DNA from: CAYPHA01 sp964410215
Lineage (GTDB): Bacteria; Calditrichota; Calditrichia; Calditrichales; CAYPHA01
Reading direction: 5' to 3'
Assembly (NCBI GenBank): GCA_964410215.1
Contig: CAYPHA010000003.1
Span: forward strand, 1 to 64,000
DNA: 64,000 nucleotides
The notes below the pieces were generated by a model, which was not told the origin of the DNA, did no database searches, and saw only the letters and a list, made by a program, of their open reading frames with translations. The first letter of the stretch is position 1; each line of letters opens with the position of its first letter. Positions 15,444-24,532 of this stretch are shown one piece after another. A program made the translations under genes and the position numbers.

Positions 15444-18065
15444 TTAACGCAATATGATCATTTTTTTCGTATCAACGCCGGCGGCAGGATCATTCAGGGA
15501 TAGGGTGTAGAAGTAGATGCCGCTTGCGACCTGTTTGCCTGCTGAATCGCGGCCATTCCAGCGCAACGAATGACTGCCTTCACTGAAAAAGCCCGCGTAT
15601 TCACGAATATGGCGGCCTCGTGCATCAAAGATCTGCAACTGCATCCGGCCCGGCCGGGAAAGATAGAAAGAAAGGTCGGTGGTGCCGTTAAACGGATTGG
15701 GTTTGTTCTGATATAACTGAAAAGCGAGAGGCGGCGTGGAAGAAGCCACGGGCTGAGAAAGACCGGTGAGTTTTTCGAGGTCCAGGCGGTACATCGACCG
15801 TCCATGGGTTCCAACGATCAACTCGTATGAACCACGGTGAATTTTCATATCATTAATAACGACGACGGGGATGTTGCTTCCCAGTGGTTCCCAATTCTTG
15901 CCGGTATTGAAACTGACAAACACACCGACATCGGTTCCGCAATATAAAATATTCGTATCCATGGGATCTATGGCGAAGGCATTGACCGGCGCGTCCGGCA
16001 GGTTGGAGGAAATATCCTGCCAGGTTGATCCGGCATCCGTGCTCTGGAAAACATGAGGCTGGGCTTCTTTCCATTTTAAACCGGAAAAGGTGACGTAGAC
16101 GGTGCCGGCGTCTTCCGGATCGGCCACAACCCGGGTCACCCAGCGGAAGGGCAGGTTCCCGGTTATATCATTCCAGCTTTCACCATAATCAAAGCTGACC
16201 CAGACCATACCGTCATCCGTACCGGCATATATGATATCGGAATTAACCGGAGATACCGCAATGGTCGTAATGGTCCCGATACGGCTGTCCGGTAATTCCC
16301 GGGTCAGATTGTCACTGATAAATTCCCAGTTATCGCCCCGGTCCTCCGTTCGGTAAAGACGGCTGCCTCCGTAGTAAAGAACCCGGCTGTTGTTCGGATC
16401 CATCACCACCGGTGTGGACCAGTTTCTGGAATCGGCCATCATGTCATCATTCGTAATCCGGGTACTCTGACCGTCCTCAATACGAAAGAGATTGCCGAAC
16501 TGGTATTCCGCATAGACCAGGCCGGGATCCTGCGGATCGACGATGACGTAAAAACCGTCTCCACCCAGTATACGTTCCCAGGTATCGCGCCCGCCATCCC
16601 GGGTACGCAGGGTCCCATTATCCTGGGTGCCGCCGTACAGACGTTCCGGGTTCTGCGGATCCAGGCCGATCTCGTAAAATTGCGTAACCGGCAGGGAGGC
16701 GACCTTGAACCAGTCGTCACCACCATCATAGGAAATATTAATACCACCGTCATTACCGTTTATAATATGGGACGGATTTCGGGGATGGAAGGCCAGGGCA
16801 TGATGATCGACATGCAGGTTTTTTGTATTACCGTAGCCGTCGCGCAACGGAAAGTTTTCACCCCCATCCTCTGACCGCATAAAGGCGACATCCATCACAT
16901 AGATGGTTTCCGGATTAACGGGGCTTACCCGAATTTGACCGAAGTACCAGCTGAATCCGCCCGTGCCATCGGCAATCTGGTTGCCGGGATCCCGCTTTTC
17001 CCAGTGATCCCCCCCGTCTGTCGTTCGAAACAAACCCGAATAATTACTCCCATCGGAATAAAAGGCATAGATGCTGTCCGCATTTCCCGGATACATTGCC
17101 AGTCCGATACGTCCGACTGGTTCGCGGGCAGCGTTCGGGAGACCGTTTTCCGGTCCGAGACGTTCCCAGTTTATTCCGCCATCCCGGGTACGGTAAATCC
17201 CGCTGGTTTGTCCGAATAAATGGGTACCGTCGGCGTTGACCGGGCGGCGAACCCGCTCCCACATGGCAGCCATCATAAAAGAGGGATTCTGCGGATCCAT
17301 GACAAGATCAATGGCACCGGTACTGTCCGATACAAATAGGGAATACTCCCAGTTTATCCCACCGTCATTTGAAACGAAAACACCACGGTAGGGGTCCGGT
17401 CCGAAGTAGGAGCCTGTGGCCGCGACAAATACCTGGTCTGTATTTTCAGGATTGACCAGAATACGGCCTATAGACCGGGTAGCCTCCAGTCCCATATAAT
17501 TCCAGGACAGGCCGCCATCTGTTGATTTATATACACCACCTCCGGGAAAGTTATTGTGTCCGCCATTGGCTTCGCCGGTACCGGCATACAGGATATCCGT
17601 ATTGACGGGATCGACGGCGATGTCACCGATACTAAGTACCGCCTGGTCATCGAATATGGCAAACCAGGAATATCCTCCATCCACCGATTTAAATATACCG
17701 CCTGTGGCAGCAGCGGCGTATACGATTTCAGGATTTTCGGGATCAAAGGCGATGTCGACAATACGGCCGCCTATATTTTCCGGACCGGCGAATTCCCATT
17801 CTATTTCTTTGGTGGAGGCCGTTTTGTGCAGTGCTCTCGTTTGTTTGACAGCCTGTGAATAGACGTCCGCATCGGCATGACCGTGGGGAAAGGTACGCTG
17901 CAGCCAGATCCACTCAGAAGGGCGGAAAGACGGACCCCTGACTGTGTCAGGCGGTTCGGGTAGGGGATAAGAAGAAAGCGGCCTGTCCGGGCCGGGTTGC
18001 ACCATCAACAGGATAACTGTAATTGTGATTAAAACAGGTACTGCTTTCTGTAAAAACGATTTCAC
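15444..18065 (-). CDS. Secreted VPS10/BNR beta-propeller protein with T9SS sorting domain
   Basis: Large exported protein built from sortilin/BNR-type propeller repeats. Many copies of a unit reading roughly D-P-x-N-P-x-x-x-Y-A-G followed by S-x-D-G-G-x-x-W are seen (for example KSTDGGLSWNYMG, RTRDGGINWERLG). The last ~80 residues (NKPNPFNGTT, then FDARGRHIRE, then SGIYFYTL) are a type A T9SS C-terminal sorting domain. I prefer GTG 18065, because AGCGGGG precedes it and the resulting N-terminus (MKSFLQKAVPVLITITVILLM) is a clean signal peptide. An upstream ATG at 18146 adds 27 unlikely residues. The function of the propeller is unknown; adhesion or glycan binding are typical guesses. Confidence 0.88.
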   Translation of the reverse strand: MKSFLQKAVPVLITITVILLMVQPGPDRPLSSYPLPEPPDTVRGPSFRPSEWIWLQRTFPHGHADADVYSQAVKQTRALHKTASTKEIEWEFAGPENIGGRIVDIAFDPENPEIVYAAAATGGIFKSVDGGYSWFAIFDDQAVLSIGDIAVDPVNTDILYAGTGEANGGHNNFPGGGVYKSTDGGLSWNYMGLEATRSIGRILVNPENTDQVFVAATGSYFGPDPYRGVFVSNDGGINWEYSLFVSDSTGAIDLVMDPQNPSFMMAAMWERVRRPVNADGTHLFGQTSGIYRTRDGGINWERLGPENGLPNAAREPVGRIGLAMYPGNADSIYAFYSDGSNYSGLFRTTDGGDHWEKRDPGNQIADGTGGFSWYFGQIRVSPVNPETIYVMDVAFMRSEDGGENFPLRDGYGNTKNLHVDHHALAFHPRNPSHIINGNDGGINISYDGGDDWFKVASLPVTQFYEIGLDPQNPERLYGGTQDNGTLRTRDGGRDTWERILGGDGFYVIVDPQDPGLVYAEYQFGNLFRIEDGQSTRITNDDMMADSRNWSTPVVMDPNNSRVLYYGGSRLYRTEDRGDNWEFISDNLTRELPDSRIGTITTIAVSPVNSDIIYAGTDDGMVWVSFDYGESWNDITGNLPFRWVTRVVADPEDAGTVYVTFSGLKWKEAQPHVFQSTDAGSTWQDISSNLPDAPVNAFAIDPMDTNILYCGTDVGVFVSFNTGKNWEPLGSNIPVVVINDMKIHRGSYELIVGTHGRSMYRLDLEKLTGLSQPVASSTPPLAFQLYQNKPNPFNGTTDLSFYLSRPGRMQLQIFDARGRHIREYAGFFSEGSHSLRWNGRDSAGKQVASGIYFYTLSLNDPAAGVDTKKMIILR

Positions 18066-18322
18066 AATATCCCCGCTATGTATGGAAAACCCTCTGCAAA
18101 ATATACCCTTTTGAATGCAAACCAGCAACCAAAAGATCCATTTCATGCTAAAAGGGAAATATTTTTAGCCTGCACGGGAAATAATTACCTCTTTGTTTTT
18201 TATGCTGTTTCAATGACCGTTTACGGCTCAGAAACCGGCCTCATGGATAAGTTGCGATATTTAAACAAGTTATCATGAATCGCCATACTCATTTTAAAGG
18301 CCGTGAGGTGGCCTGAAAGAAA
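18066..18322. other. Divergent intergenic region, no gene seen
   Basis: This stretch separates the divergent T9SS protein and flgB. It holds no convincing reading frame. GCGAT (18254-18258) and ATCGC (18278-18282) form a weak inverted repeat. AAACCGGC near 18234 resembles AAAACCGGCG upstream of the other sigma-54 promoter (46181), a possible but unproven activator site. Confidence 0.4.
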
Positions 18323-18340
18323 CTGGCACAACCTTTGTAT
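18323..18340 (+). promoter_or_regulatory. Sigma-54-type promoter upstream of flgB
   Basis: TGGCAC (18324-18329), five bases, then TTGTA (18335-18339) matches the sigma-54 consensus TGGCAC-N5-TTGCA at all but one base, with the required GG/TG spacing. It ends 27 bp before the flgB start, leaving room for a short leader and the ribosome site GAGGTGGT. It would drive the first flagellar transcription unit. Confidence 0.7.
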
Positions 18341-18366
18341 AGAATGAAGGGCGAGGTGGTGTAGCT

Positions 18367-18735
18367 ATGAAAATATTTGATACAAAACAGGTAAATCTGG
18401 TCAAACGAAGCCTGGATGTCTATTCCAAACAGCATGAGTCGCTGGCAAAAAATATTGCCAATGCGAACGATCCGGAATTTAAGCGGTTGAAAACCGATTT
18501 TTCCGAATCCCTGCACGCGGTTCAGAACCAACGGTTGAAAACATCGGATAAAAGACATATCGGCAGCACGGAAGAGCCGGAACGCAGTGACGCTAAAACG
18601 GGCAGGGGATCGGTGGATATTTCCAGGGAGATGTCGGAACTCGCTGAAAATCAGATCCGGTTCGATTTTGTCAGTCGGGTGCTCAACCGGACATACCGTA
18701 AGTTAAATACCAGTATTACCGGTCGGACCAGTTAG
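18367..18735 (+). CDS. flgB: Flagellar proximal rod protein FlgB
   Basis: Forms the first rod segment of the basal body outside the MS ring. The N-terminus has the axial-protein pattern SLAKNIANANDPEFK (about 23-37), and the C-terminal helix reads NQIRFDFVSRVLNRTYRKLNTSI. The middle is polar and disordered as usual. At 122 residues it is of normal length. First gene of the flagellar cluster, immediately behind the sigma-54-type promoter. Confidence 0.9.
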   Translation: MKIFDTKQVNLVKRSLDVYSKQHESLAKNIANANDPEFKRLKTDFSESLHAVQNQRLKTSDKRHIGSTEEPERSDAKTGRGSVDISREMSELAENQIRFDFVSRVLNRTYRKLNTSITGRTS

Positions 18736-18746
18736 AAAGGTTGCAA

Positions 18747-19235
18747 ATGAAAGTAGAAGGTATCTTTTCTGCCATTCGTTCAACATTGGGCGGACTTTCA
18801 ACGCAGATGAAACGAATGGAAGTCATCTCGGAAAATATTTCCCATGCCGAGAAATCACCGGATGAGGATGGCAATATCTATCAGCGCAAGGTTCTGGAGA
18901 CGAAAAAAGGCAGCAGTACGTATACCAGGCGTTTCGGCGACGAACTGGGGATGCGTATGAACAGAACACATACCGATCACATGCAATCAACATCGGTGGA
19001 ACGTCCCGGCAGAAACGGTCATGTGCAGGATTTCAAGGTTGTGGAAGAAAAAGGGGAAAAACTCGTATTCGATCCCAATCACCCTCATGCCGATGAAAAG
19101 GGGTTTGTCAAAATGCCCGATATTAATATGGTTGAAGAAATGGTCGATTTAATTTCAGCCAGCAGGACCTATGAAGCGAATGTGACGGTCATGAATGCGG
19201 CAAAACAGATGGCAAAGCGCACACTTGAAATTTAG
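18747..19235 (+). CDS. flgC: Flagellar proximal rod protein FlgC
   Basis: Rod component exported by the flagellar type III system. It shows the N-terminal ENISHAEKSPDEDG, equivalent to the family's N-x-A-N-x-x-T-P-x-G stretch, and the strongly conserved C-terminal helix MPDINMVEEMVDLISASRTYEANV. ATG 18747 is chosen over TTG 18741 because AAAGG ends six bases before the ATG. Length is 162 residues. Confidence 0.92.
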   Translation: MKVEGIFSAIRSTLGGLSTQMKRMEVISENISHAEKSPDEDGNIYQRKVLETKKGSSTYTRRFGDELGMRMNRTHTDHMQSTSVERPGRNGHVQDFKVVEEKGEKLVFDPNHPHADEKGFVKMPDINMVEEMVDLISASRTYEANVTVMNAAKQMAKRTLEI

Positions 19236-19246
19236 GGGCTCCAGGC

Positions 19247-19552
19247 ATGAAGATTCCATCAAATAATCCGGGTATTTACAGCGCGGAACAAAGCTATCGC
19301 AATTTTGAACACAAAGTCAGACAGGATGAGCCGCTCAAACCTTCTCAATCGGCAGCCGATGCCATAAAGAAGGAAACGATTACTGCAGCCAGACAGGAAC
19401 AGCAGCCATCGACAAAAGCGGTTTTTTCCAACCAGGAACTGGCAGCGCTCAAAGCCTTTTTCGGTTATGATAATCAGGAAAATTTTAATCTCTACGGCCG
19501 GAATAAAATCCGGAATGTACAGTCCGGAATGTTACTGGATGTCAAGGGATAG
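19247..19552 (+). CDS. Unknown flagellar-operon protein, 101 aa, between flgC and fliE
   Basis: Not a family I recognise. The first ~65 residues are polar, Gln/Lys-rich and probably disordered. The last ~35 (NQELAALKAFFGYDN, then LYGRNKIRNVQSGMLLDVKG) look conserved and partly amphipathic, like a short docking helix and strand. There is no signal peptide or membrane segment. It sits in the flgB-flgC-fliE string, where most bacteria have nothing, with 11 bp before and 8 bp after, so it is surely co-expressed with the rod genes. Possible roles (inference only) are a rod export chaperone, an assembly factor or a cytoplasmic regulator. Confidence 0.7.
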   Translation: MKIPSNNPGIYSAEQSYRNFEHKVRQDEPLKPSQSAADAIKKETITAARQEQQPSTKAVFSNQELAALKAFFGYDNQENFNLYGRNKIRNVQSGMLLDVKG

Positions 19553-19560
19553 GAGATACC

Positions 19561-19878
19561 ATGTCAAAAATTAATCAATTATCAGCATTGCAGTTACAAC
19601 AGATTTCAGATAAAAGCAGAATGCCTAAAACGCAGGAAATACAACTGCCTGAGGGACAAAAGGACTTTGGTCAGACGATTTCCGATTTCGTTAAAGCGGT
19701 CAATGAAAAACAGGAAGCATCGTCCGAAAAAGTGGCTGATATCATTCAGGGACGCTCACAGAATCTGCATGAGGCCATGGCTGCCATGGAGGAATCAAAG
19801 CTGAGTTTTCAGCTTATGGTGGAAGTACGCAACAAGCTGCTGGAATCTTATAAAGAAATTGAACGCATGCAGGTCTAA
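19561..19878 (+). CDS. fliE: Flagellar hook-basal body protein FliE
   Basis: Joins the MS ring to the rod and the export gate. It has the typical C-terminal helix FQLMVEVRNKLLESYKEIERMQV and a preceding helix LHEAMAAMEESKLS. It is 105 residues, normal for the family. A consensus ribosome site AGGAGA stands just before the ATG. Confidence 0.93.
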   Translation: MSKINQLSALQLQQISDKSRMPKTQEIQLPEGQKDFGQTISDFVKAVNEKQEASSEKVADIIQGRSQNLHEAMAAMEESKLSFQLMVEVRNKLLESYKEIERMQV

Positions 19879-19901
19879 CCCTCTAGAACAGGAACGATTC
19901 A

Positions 19902-21506
19902 ATGAATCACATTTTTTCGCAATTAACCCAATTCATGATGCAGTATCCGCTGAAGCAGAGACTGATCCTGGCCGGTGTTCTGGTGGCTTTTGTCTCAGCA
20001 ATCATCGCCCTGGTACTGTGGGCAAACCGCACGGAATATGAACTCCTCTATGCGAATCTCGAACCATCCGCCGCCAGCTCCATCGTAGGTGACCTGAGGG
20101 ATAGTAATGTCAAATACCGCCTGAACAACGGCGGAACCACCGTATATGTTGCCCGCGATAACGTGGCTGAATTGCGTCTGAAATATGTTCAGAGCGGTTA
20201 CCTGAAAGATGCCGTTTCCGGATATGAGCTGTTTGAGGAAAATACGATGGGCATGACGACATTCATGCAGCAGCTCAATCTGAGACGCGCCCTCGAAGGG
20301 GAACTGATGCGTACCATTAACCAGTTTCCGGAAGTGCGCCAGAGCCGCGTCCATCTGAATATGCCGGAACACCGCCTGTTCGAAGAAAATATGAATGGAA
20401 GCGCATCCGTCGTTCTGCATCTGCAGCCCGGAACCAGCATGGCACCCGCCCAGGTTTCCGGAATCGCTGCGCTGGTTTCCAATAGTGTGGAAGGTATCGA
20501 TGTGGGAAATGTCGTTGTCATGGATTCCAAGGGTAATATCCTGATTGAGAAACCGAAAGACAACGGCGTTATTGGTGCGGTCGGAAATCAATGGGAACTG
20601 CAGCAGTCTGTTGAAAATGAATTACAGAGAAAAGTGACAGCCCTGGTTGAAGGCATCGTCGGAAAACAGAATTCCGTCGTTAAAGTCGCTGTCGAGCTTA
20701 ATTTCGATCAGCTTGAACGGACGATCGAAGAAGTGGATCCGGAAAATGTTGTGCTGTTGAGCGAAGAGCGCTACACGGAAACCTCTGCGAACGGTCTGGA
20801 TTCATCTAATCTGAATGTGGAAAAAGTGACATCAAATTTCGAACTCAGTAAGCGTGTCGAGCGGTTTATTGCCAACACAGGGGATATAAAGCGCCTTACC
20901 GTTGCGGTGCTGGTCAATGGCAGATATCAGACACTGCCCGGCAGCGAAGGTACCGAAGAAGTTCAGAAAGAGTATGTTCCCCGTTCACAACAGGAGCTGG
21001 ATCAGATTTCCTCCCTTGTACGGACGGCTGTCGGTTTTTCCGAGAATCGCGGGGATATTGTCGACGTTCAGAACATGCAATTCGTCGATACTGTGGTGAA
21101 TGACGATCAGGAATATTTTAATGATATGATGCAACGTGAAAAATGGGAGACCATTATGACGTATGTTTTGATCGGATTGGGATTGATCTTGTCCTTTTTC
21201 CTGGTTCGCGGTCTCCTGAAGACCAGCGTTAACGGGTTGAGTCTTCCCGGTGCTGAAAAAAACCTCGTGGAAGGCGGCGGCGAAGGTACCGCTAAACTGG
21301 AAGGGAAGAGTGCCCGCGCGGTCGAAGCCCCGGAGGAAGAATCGGAAATTGATGAAGATTTGTATATTGCAAAATTAAGTCCCGAAGCCAGGGCCAAATT
21401 GAAGGCAAAGGATAAAATGACTGAGGAAGTCATCCAGTTTGCCAAAGAGTCCCCCGAAAATGCCACGAAACTTATGCGCTCATGGTTAACGCAACAGGGA
21501 AGGTAA
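19902..21506 (+). CDS. fliF: Flagellar MS-ring protein FliF
   Basis: Inner-membrane ring on which the flagellum is built. Two membrane segments are seen, LILAGVLVAFVSAIIALVLW (about 21-40) and TYVLIGLGLILSFFLV near residues 418-433. Between them lie the ring-building domains, beginning YELLYANLEPSAA and including NLRRALEGELMRTI. The C-terminal tail ENATKLMRSWLTQQGR is the FliG-binding helix. At 534 residues it is of usual size. One base separates its stop from fliG. Confidence 0.95.
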   Translation: MNHIFSQLTQFMMQYPLKQRLILAGVLVAFVSAIIALVLWANRTEYELLYANLEPSAASSIVGDLRDSNVKYRLNNGGTTVYVARDNVAELRLKYVQSGYLKDAVSGYELFEENTMGMTTFMQQLNLRRALEGELMRTINQFPEVRQSRVHLNMPEHRLFEENMNGSASVVLHLQPGTSMAPAQVSGIAALVSNSVEGIDVGNVVVMDSKGNILIEKPKDNGVIGAVGNQWELQQSVENELQRKVTALVEGIVGKQNSVVKVAVELNFDQLERTIEEVDPENVVLLSEERYTETSANGLDSSNLNVEKVTSNFELSKRVERFIANTGDIKRLTVAVLVNGRYQTLPGSEGTEEVQKEYVPRSQQELDQISSLVRTAVGFSENRGDIVDVQNMQFVDTVVNDDQEYFNDMMQREKWETIMTYVLIGLGLILSFFLVRGLLKTSVNGLSLPGAEKNLVEGGGEGTAKLEGKSARAVEAPEEESEIDEDLYIAKLSPEARAKLKAKDKMTEEVIQFAKESPENATKLMRSWLTQQGR

Positions 21507-21507
21507 C

Positions 21508-22512
21508 ATGACGTTTGAAGAGTTGAATCCGGTTCAGAAGTGCGCACTTGTATTAATTGCACTTGGTGTTGAAAACGCTTCGGAAATACTTAAGAATCTC
21601 GGAGATAAGGATGTTGAAAAAATATCCATAGAAATCGCCAAGCTGCAAAATGTGCAGGCTGAAACACTGAGTGCCGTCATCCAGGAATACTACCAGATGA
21701 TGACGGCTAACCAGTATATCGTACAGGGTGGTATCCGGTACGCAAAAGAAGTTCTGGAAAAAGCCTGGGGAATGAAACGGGCTGAGGAAATCCTTAAAAA
21801 AGTGGAAGCAGCTACGGAGGTCAGTGCTTTTTATCTCTTGCAGACCGTGGATGATAAACAACTACTGAATTTTCTGCAAAACGAGCATCCGCAGACAGCG
21901 GCTTTGATAATGGCTAACCTGAAACCCATGCAGGCCGCTTCGATTCTCTCGGAGCTTCCTGAAGATTACCAATATGAGATCGCTTACCGCGTTGCCACTA
22001 TGGAAAAGACCTCGCCCGAACTGATTGAAGATATTGAGGATGTGCTGCGTGACCAGATGGGTACAGTCTTCGGCGGTGGCCTCAGCAAAACGGGAGGTGT
22101 GGAATCGGTTGCTCAGATCCTTAATTCCGTCAGCCGTACGTCTGAAAAGAATATCCTTACGAATCTCAAAGAGCGTGATGAAACACTGGCAGCCGAAATT
22201 CATGACCTCATGTTTATCTTCGAAGATATTGTCAAACTTCCGGATTCCACGATCCAGAAGATTCTCAAAGAGATCGACTCGAAGGCCCTTGCTCTGGCAC
22301 TCAAAGCAACCAGCAGCGAACTGCGGGAGAAGATCTATCAGAATATGTCGGAACGTGCTGCCGGTATGATTAAGGAAGAATTGGAATATCTCGGTGCGGT
22401 TAAACTGAAAGATGTGGAAAATGCCCAGAAAGAGATCCTGGATGTTGCGAGAAGGCTTGAAGAAGCCGGTGAAATTGTCCTGACACTGGAAGAAGAAGAA
22501 TTGATTGAATAG
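21508..22512 (+). CDS. fliG: Flagellar motor switch protein FliG
   Basis: Rotor protein that contacts MotA and transmits torque. Diagnostic stretches include EHPQTAALIMANL (about 129-141), TGGVESVAQILNSVSR (about 195-210) and the C-terminal torque helix region LMFIFEDIVKLPDSTIQKILKEID with the charged residues known to face the stator. Length is 334 residues. The ribosome site GGAAGG lies before the ATG. Confidence 0.96.
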   Translation: MTFEELNPVQKCALVLIALGVENASEILKNLGDKDVEKISIEIAKLQNVQAETLSAVIQEYYQMMTANQYIVQGGIRYAKEVLEKAWGMKRAEEILKKVEAATEVSAFYLLQTVDDKQLLNFLQNEHPQTAALIMANLKPMQAASILSELPEDYQYEIAYRVATMEKTSPELIEDIEDVLRDQMGTVFGGGLSKTGGVESVAQILNSVSRTSEKNILTNLKERDETLAAEIHDLMFIFEDIVKLPDSTIQKILKEIDSKALALALKATSSELREKIYQNMSERAAGMIKEELEYLGAVKLKDVENAQKEILDVARRLEEAGEIVLTLEEEELIE

Positions 22513-22521
22513 GAAACAACT

Positions 22522-23211
22522 GTGAAACTGAATCTCAAAATAGACAGGAAAATTGTAGGTATTACTCATAAACCGGTTTCCGATACGCATCTCAGCCATA
22601 CATATGATGCGGAGGCATACAAAAAAAAGCTCGCGGAAAGAGGTCAGAATGATGAACAGGTTGTTAAAAACATGGCTGATCGCGTCAGGGTGCTCGAGCA
22701 GGAACTGCAAAATACTCGTGAGGAATCGTTCCAGGCCGGCTTCGATGAGGGGAAGGAGCGCGGATTTGCGGAAGCCTCGAAAGAGAGCAGAAACCTGCAG
22801 AAGCAATTAGATGCGATGGAACAGCGCTTTGCGGATTCCCTGCTGAAAATGGAACTGCCCTTGCTGAGCCTGGCCAGAAAAATGGCCGAAAAAGTGCTTA
22901 TGAAAGAACTGGAATCCGGTATCGAAACCGATAATGTCGTTTTGGAAAACATCCGCAAGGGCCTGCAGGAAGTGATCGATGAACACAACGTATTGATCCG
23001 AATGAACCCGGAACAACTGAAAGCCTTAAATTCCGGGGATATAAAGCAGGAGCAGAATCTGCAGGGAAACATGGATATTAATCTTATCGGCGATAAGAAT
23101 CTCAGGCGTGGCGAATCGGTTCTGGAATCAGAAAATTATATTGTTGACGGTACCTATTCAACCCAACTGGATCATCTTCGTGATCAGATTGCAAAAGAGG
23201 TTGTGGAATGA
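22522..23211 (+). CDS. fliH: Flagellar assembly protein FliH
   Basis: Negative regulator and stator-like partner of the FliI ATPase in the export apparatus. The protein is 229 residues with a coiled coil (about 40-110) rich in Glu, Arg and Gln, followed by the FliH/YscL-type domain ending LDHLRDQIAKEVVE. It starts with GTG at 22522, preceded by AGGAAA. Its stop overlaps the start of fliI (ATGA). Confidence 0.85.
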   Translation: MKLNLKIDRKIVGITHKPVSDTHLSHTYDAEAYKKKLAERGQNDEQVVKNMADRVRVLEQELQNTREESFQAGFDEGKERGFAEASKESRNLQKQLDAMEQRFADSLLKMELPLLSLARKMAEKVLMKELESGIETDNVVLENIRKGLQEVIDEHNVLIRMNPEQLKALNSGDIKQEQNLQGNMDINLIGDKNLRRGESVLESENYIVDGTYSTQLDHLRDQIAKEVVE

Positions 23212-24530
23212 GCGTACTGGAAGAACGATTCACCGCACATGCACAGCGGCTGAATGAAATGGAAAGTGTGCGAACCGATGGTAAGGTGTCCCAGGTTGCC
23301 GGACTGGTCATCGAAGCAACTTCCAGGGGGGGGACGGTCGGTGATGTCTGCGAAATCTCCATCGACCGCAATAAAAAAATCTATTCTGAAATCGTCGGAT
23401 TCCGTAATAATAAAATATTGCTCATGCCCCTGGGGGAAACGGTGGGTGTGTCTCCGGGCAGCCGGATACGCAGAAATACACAACCGCTTACGGTTCCGGT
23501 AAGCCACCATCTGCTCGGACGGGTAATCGACGGCCTGGGACGGCCGATCGACGGCAAAGGACCCATTCCGGCAGACGATGTTCACAGTGTGTATAATGAT
23601 CCTCCCAATCCGCTGTTGCGTAACCGGATCAGTGAAACGCTGACGACGGGTATCCGTTCGATTGACGGACTGATTACTCTCGGAAAAGGGCAGCGGGCAG
23701 GCATATTTGCCGGAAGCGGCGTGGGAAAAAGTGTTTTACTTGGTATGATCTCCCGCTATACGGATGCGCAGGTCAACGTGATAGCCCTGATCGGTGAGCG
23801 CGGGCGTGAAGTGCGGGAGTTTATTGAACGGGATTTGGGAGAGGAAGGTTTGAAACGATCCGTGGTAATCGTCGCCACGTCCGATACCGCCGCTACGGTC
23901 CGGATCAAAGGGGCTCTGATTGCAACCAGTATTGCCGAATATTTTCGTGATCAGGGGCTGGATGTGCTTTTGTTGATGGACTCATTAACCCGTGTCGCCA
24001 TGGCCCAGCGTGAAATCGGGCTGGCAATCGGTGAACCGCCTACGACAAAAGGGTATACACCTTCGGTTTTTGCGCTGCTGCCGCGGTTACTGGAACGAGC
24101 CGGAAATTCTGAAAAGGGAACGATTACCGGTTTGTATACGGTTCTCGTCGAAGGTGATGATCTGGACGAGCCGATCAGCGATGCGGCCCGCTCGATTCTC
24201 GACGGACACGTCGTCCTTTCGCGACGTCTCGCGACGCGTGGTCACTATCCCGCTGTTGATGTCCTGGAAAGTGTAAGCCGTGTCAGGAACGAAGTCGTCA
24301 GTCCCGGGCAAAGACTACAGGCGTCTAAAGTACTGGAATGGATGGCCGTTTACAGGGAATCGGAAGATTTGATCAATATCGGGGCCTATCAGAAGGGGAG
24401 CAATCCAAAAGTGGATGAATCGATTGCCCGAATTGATAAAATTAATGCCTTCTTACGACAGGATATCAATGAACCCTCGGCATTTGAGATGACACTTTCG
24501 AAGTTGTCAGAACTTACGGGTAAGGAATAA
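23208..24530 (+). CDS. fliI: Flagellum-specific export ATPase FliI
   Basis: Hexameric ATPase of the flagellar type III export system. The Walker A loop is GSGVGKS (about 171-177), followed by IALIGERGREVREF. Walker B is LLLMDSLTRVAMAQREI. The C-terminal domain contains SIARIDKINAFLRQDINE. Length 440 residues, normal. It is coupled to fliH by a 4-nt overlap and followed by fliJ after 2 bp. Confidence 0.96.
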   Translation: MSVLEERFTAHAQRLNEMESVRTDGKVSQVAGLVIEATSRGGTVGDVCEISIDRNKKIYSEIVGFRNNKILLMPLGETVGVSPGSRIRRNTQPLTVPVSHHLLGRVIDGLGRPIDGKGPIPADDVHSVYNDPPNPLLRNRISETLTTGIRSIDGLITLGKGQRAGIFAGSGVGKSVLLGMISRYTDAQVNVIALIGERGREVREFIERDLGEEGLKRSVVIVATSDTAATVRIKGALIATSIAEYFRDQGLDVLLLMDSLTRVAMAQREIGLAIGEPPTTKGYTPSVFALLPRLLERAGNSEKGTITGLYTVLVEGDDLDEPISDAARSILDGHVVLSRRLATRGHYPAVDVLESVSRVRNEVVSPGQRLQASKVLEWMAVYRESEDLINIGAYQKGSNPKVDESIARIDKINAFLRQDINEPSAFEMTLSKLSELTGKE

Positions 24531-24532
24531 GT

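Noticed and set aside
15444..18065. Glycosidase (sialidase) call from the BNR repeats
   Set aside because: The S-x-D-G-G-x-x-W repeats are shared by many non-enzymatic VPS10/sortilin propellers and no catalytic residues could be identified.
21862..22806. 314-codon minus-strand frame over fliG and fliH
   Set aside because: Long but antisense to two unmistakable flagellar genes; the Phe/Leu-rich product reflects codon bias of the sense strand.
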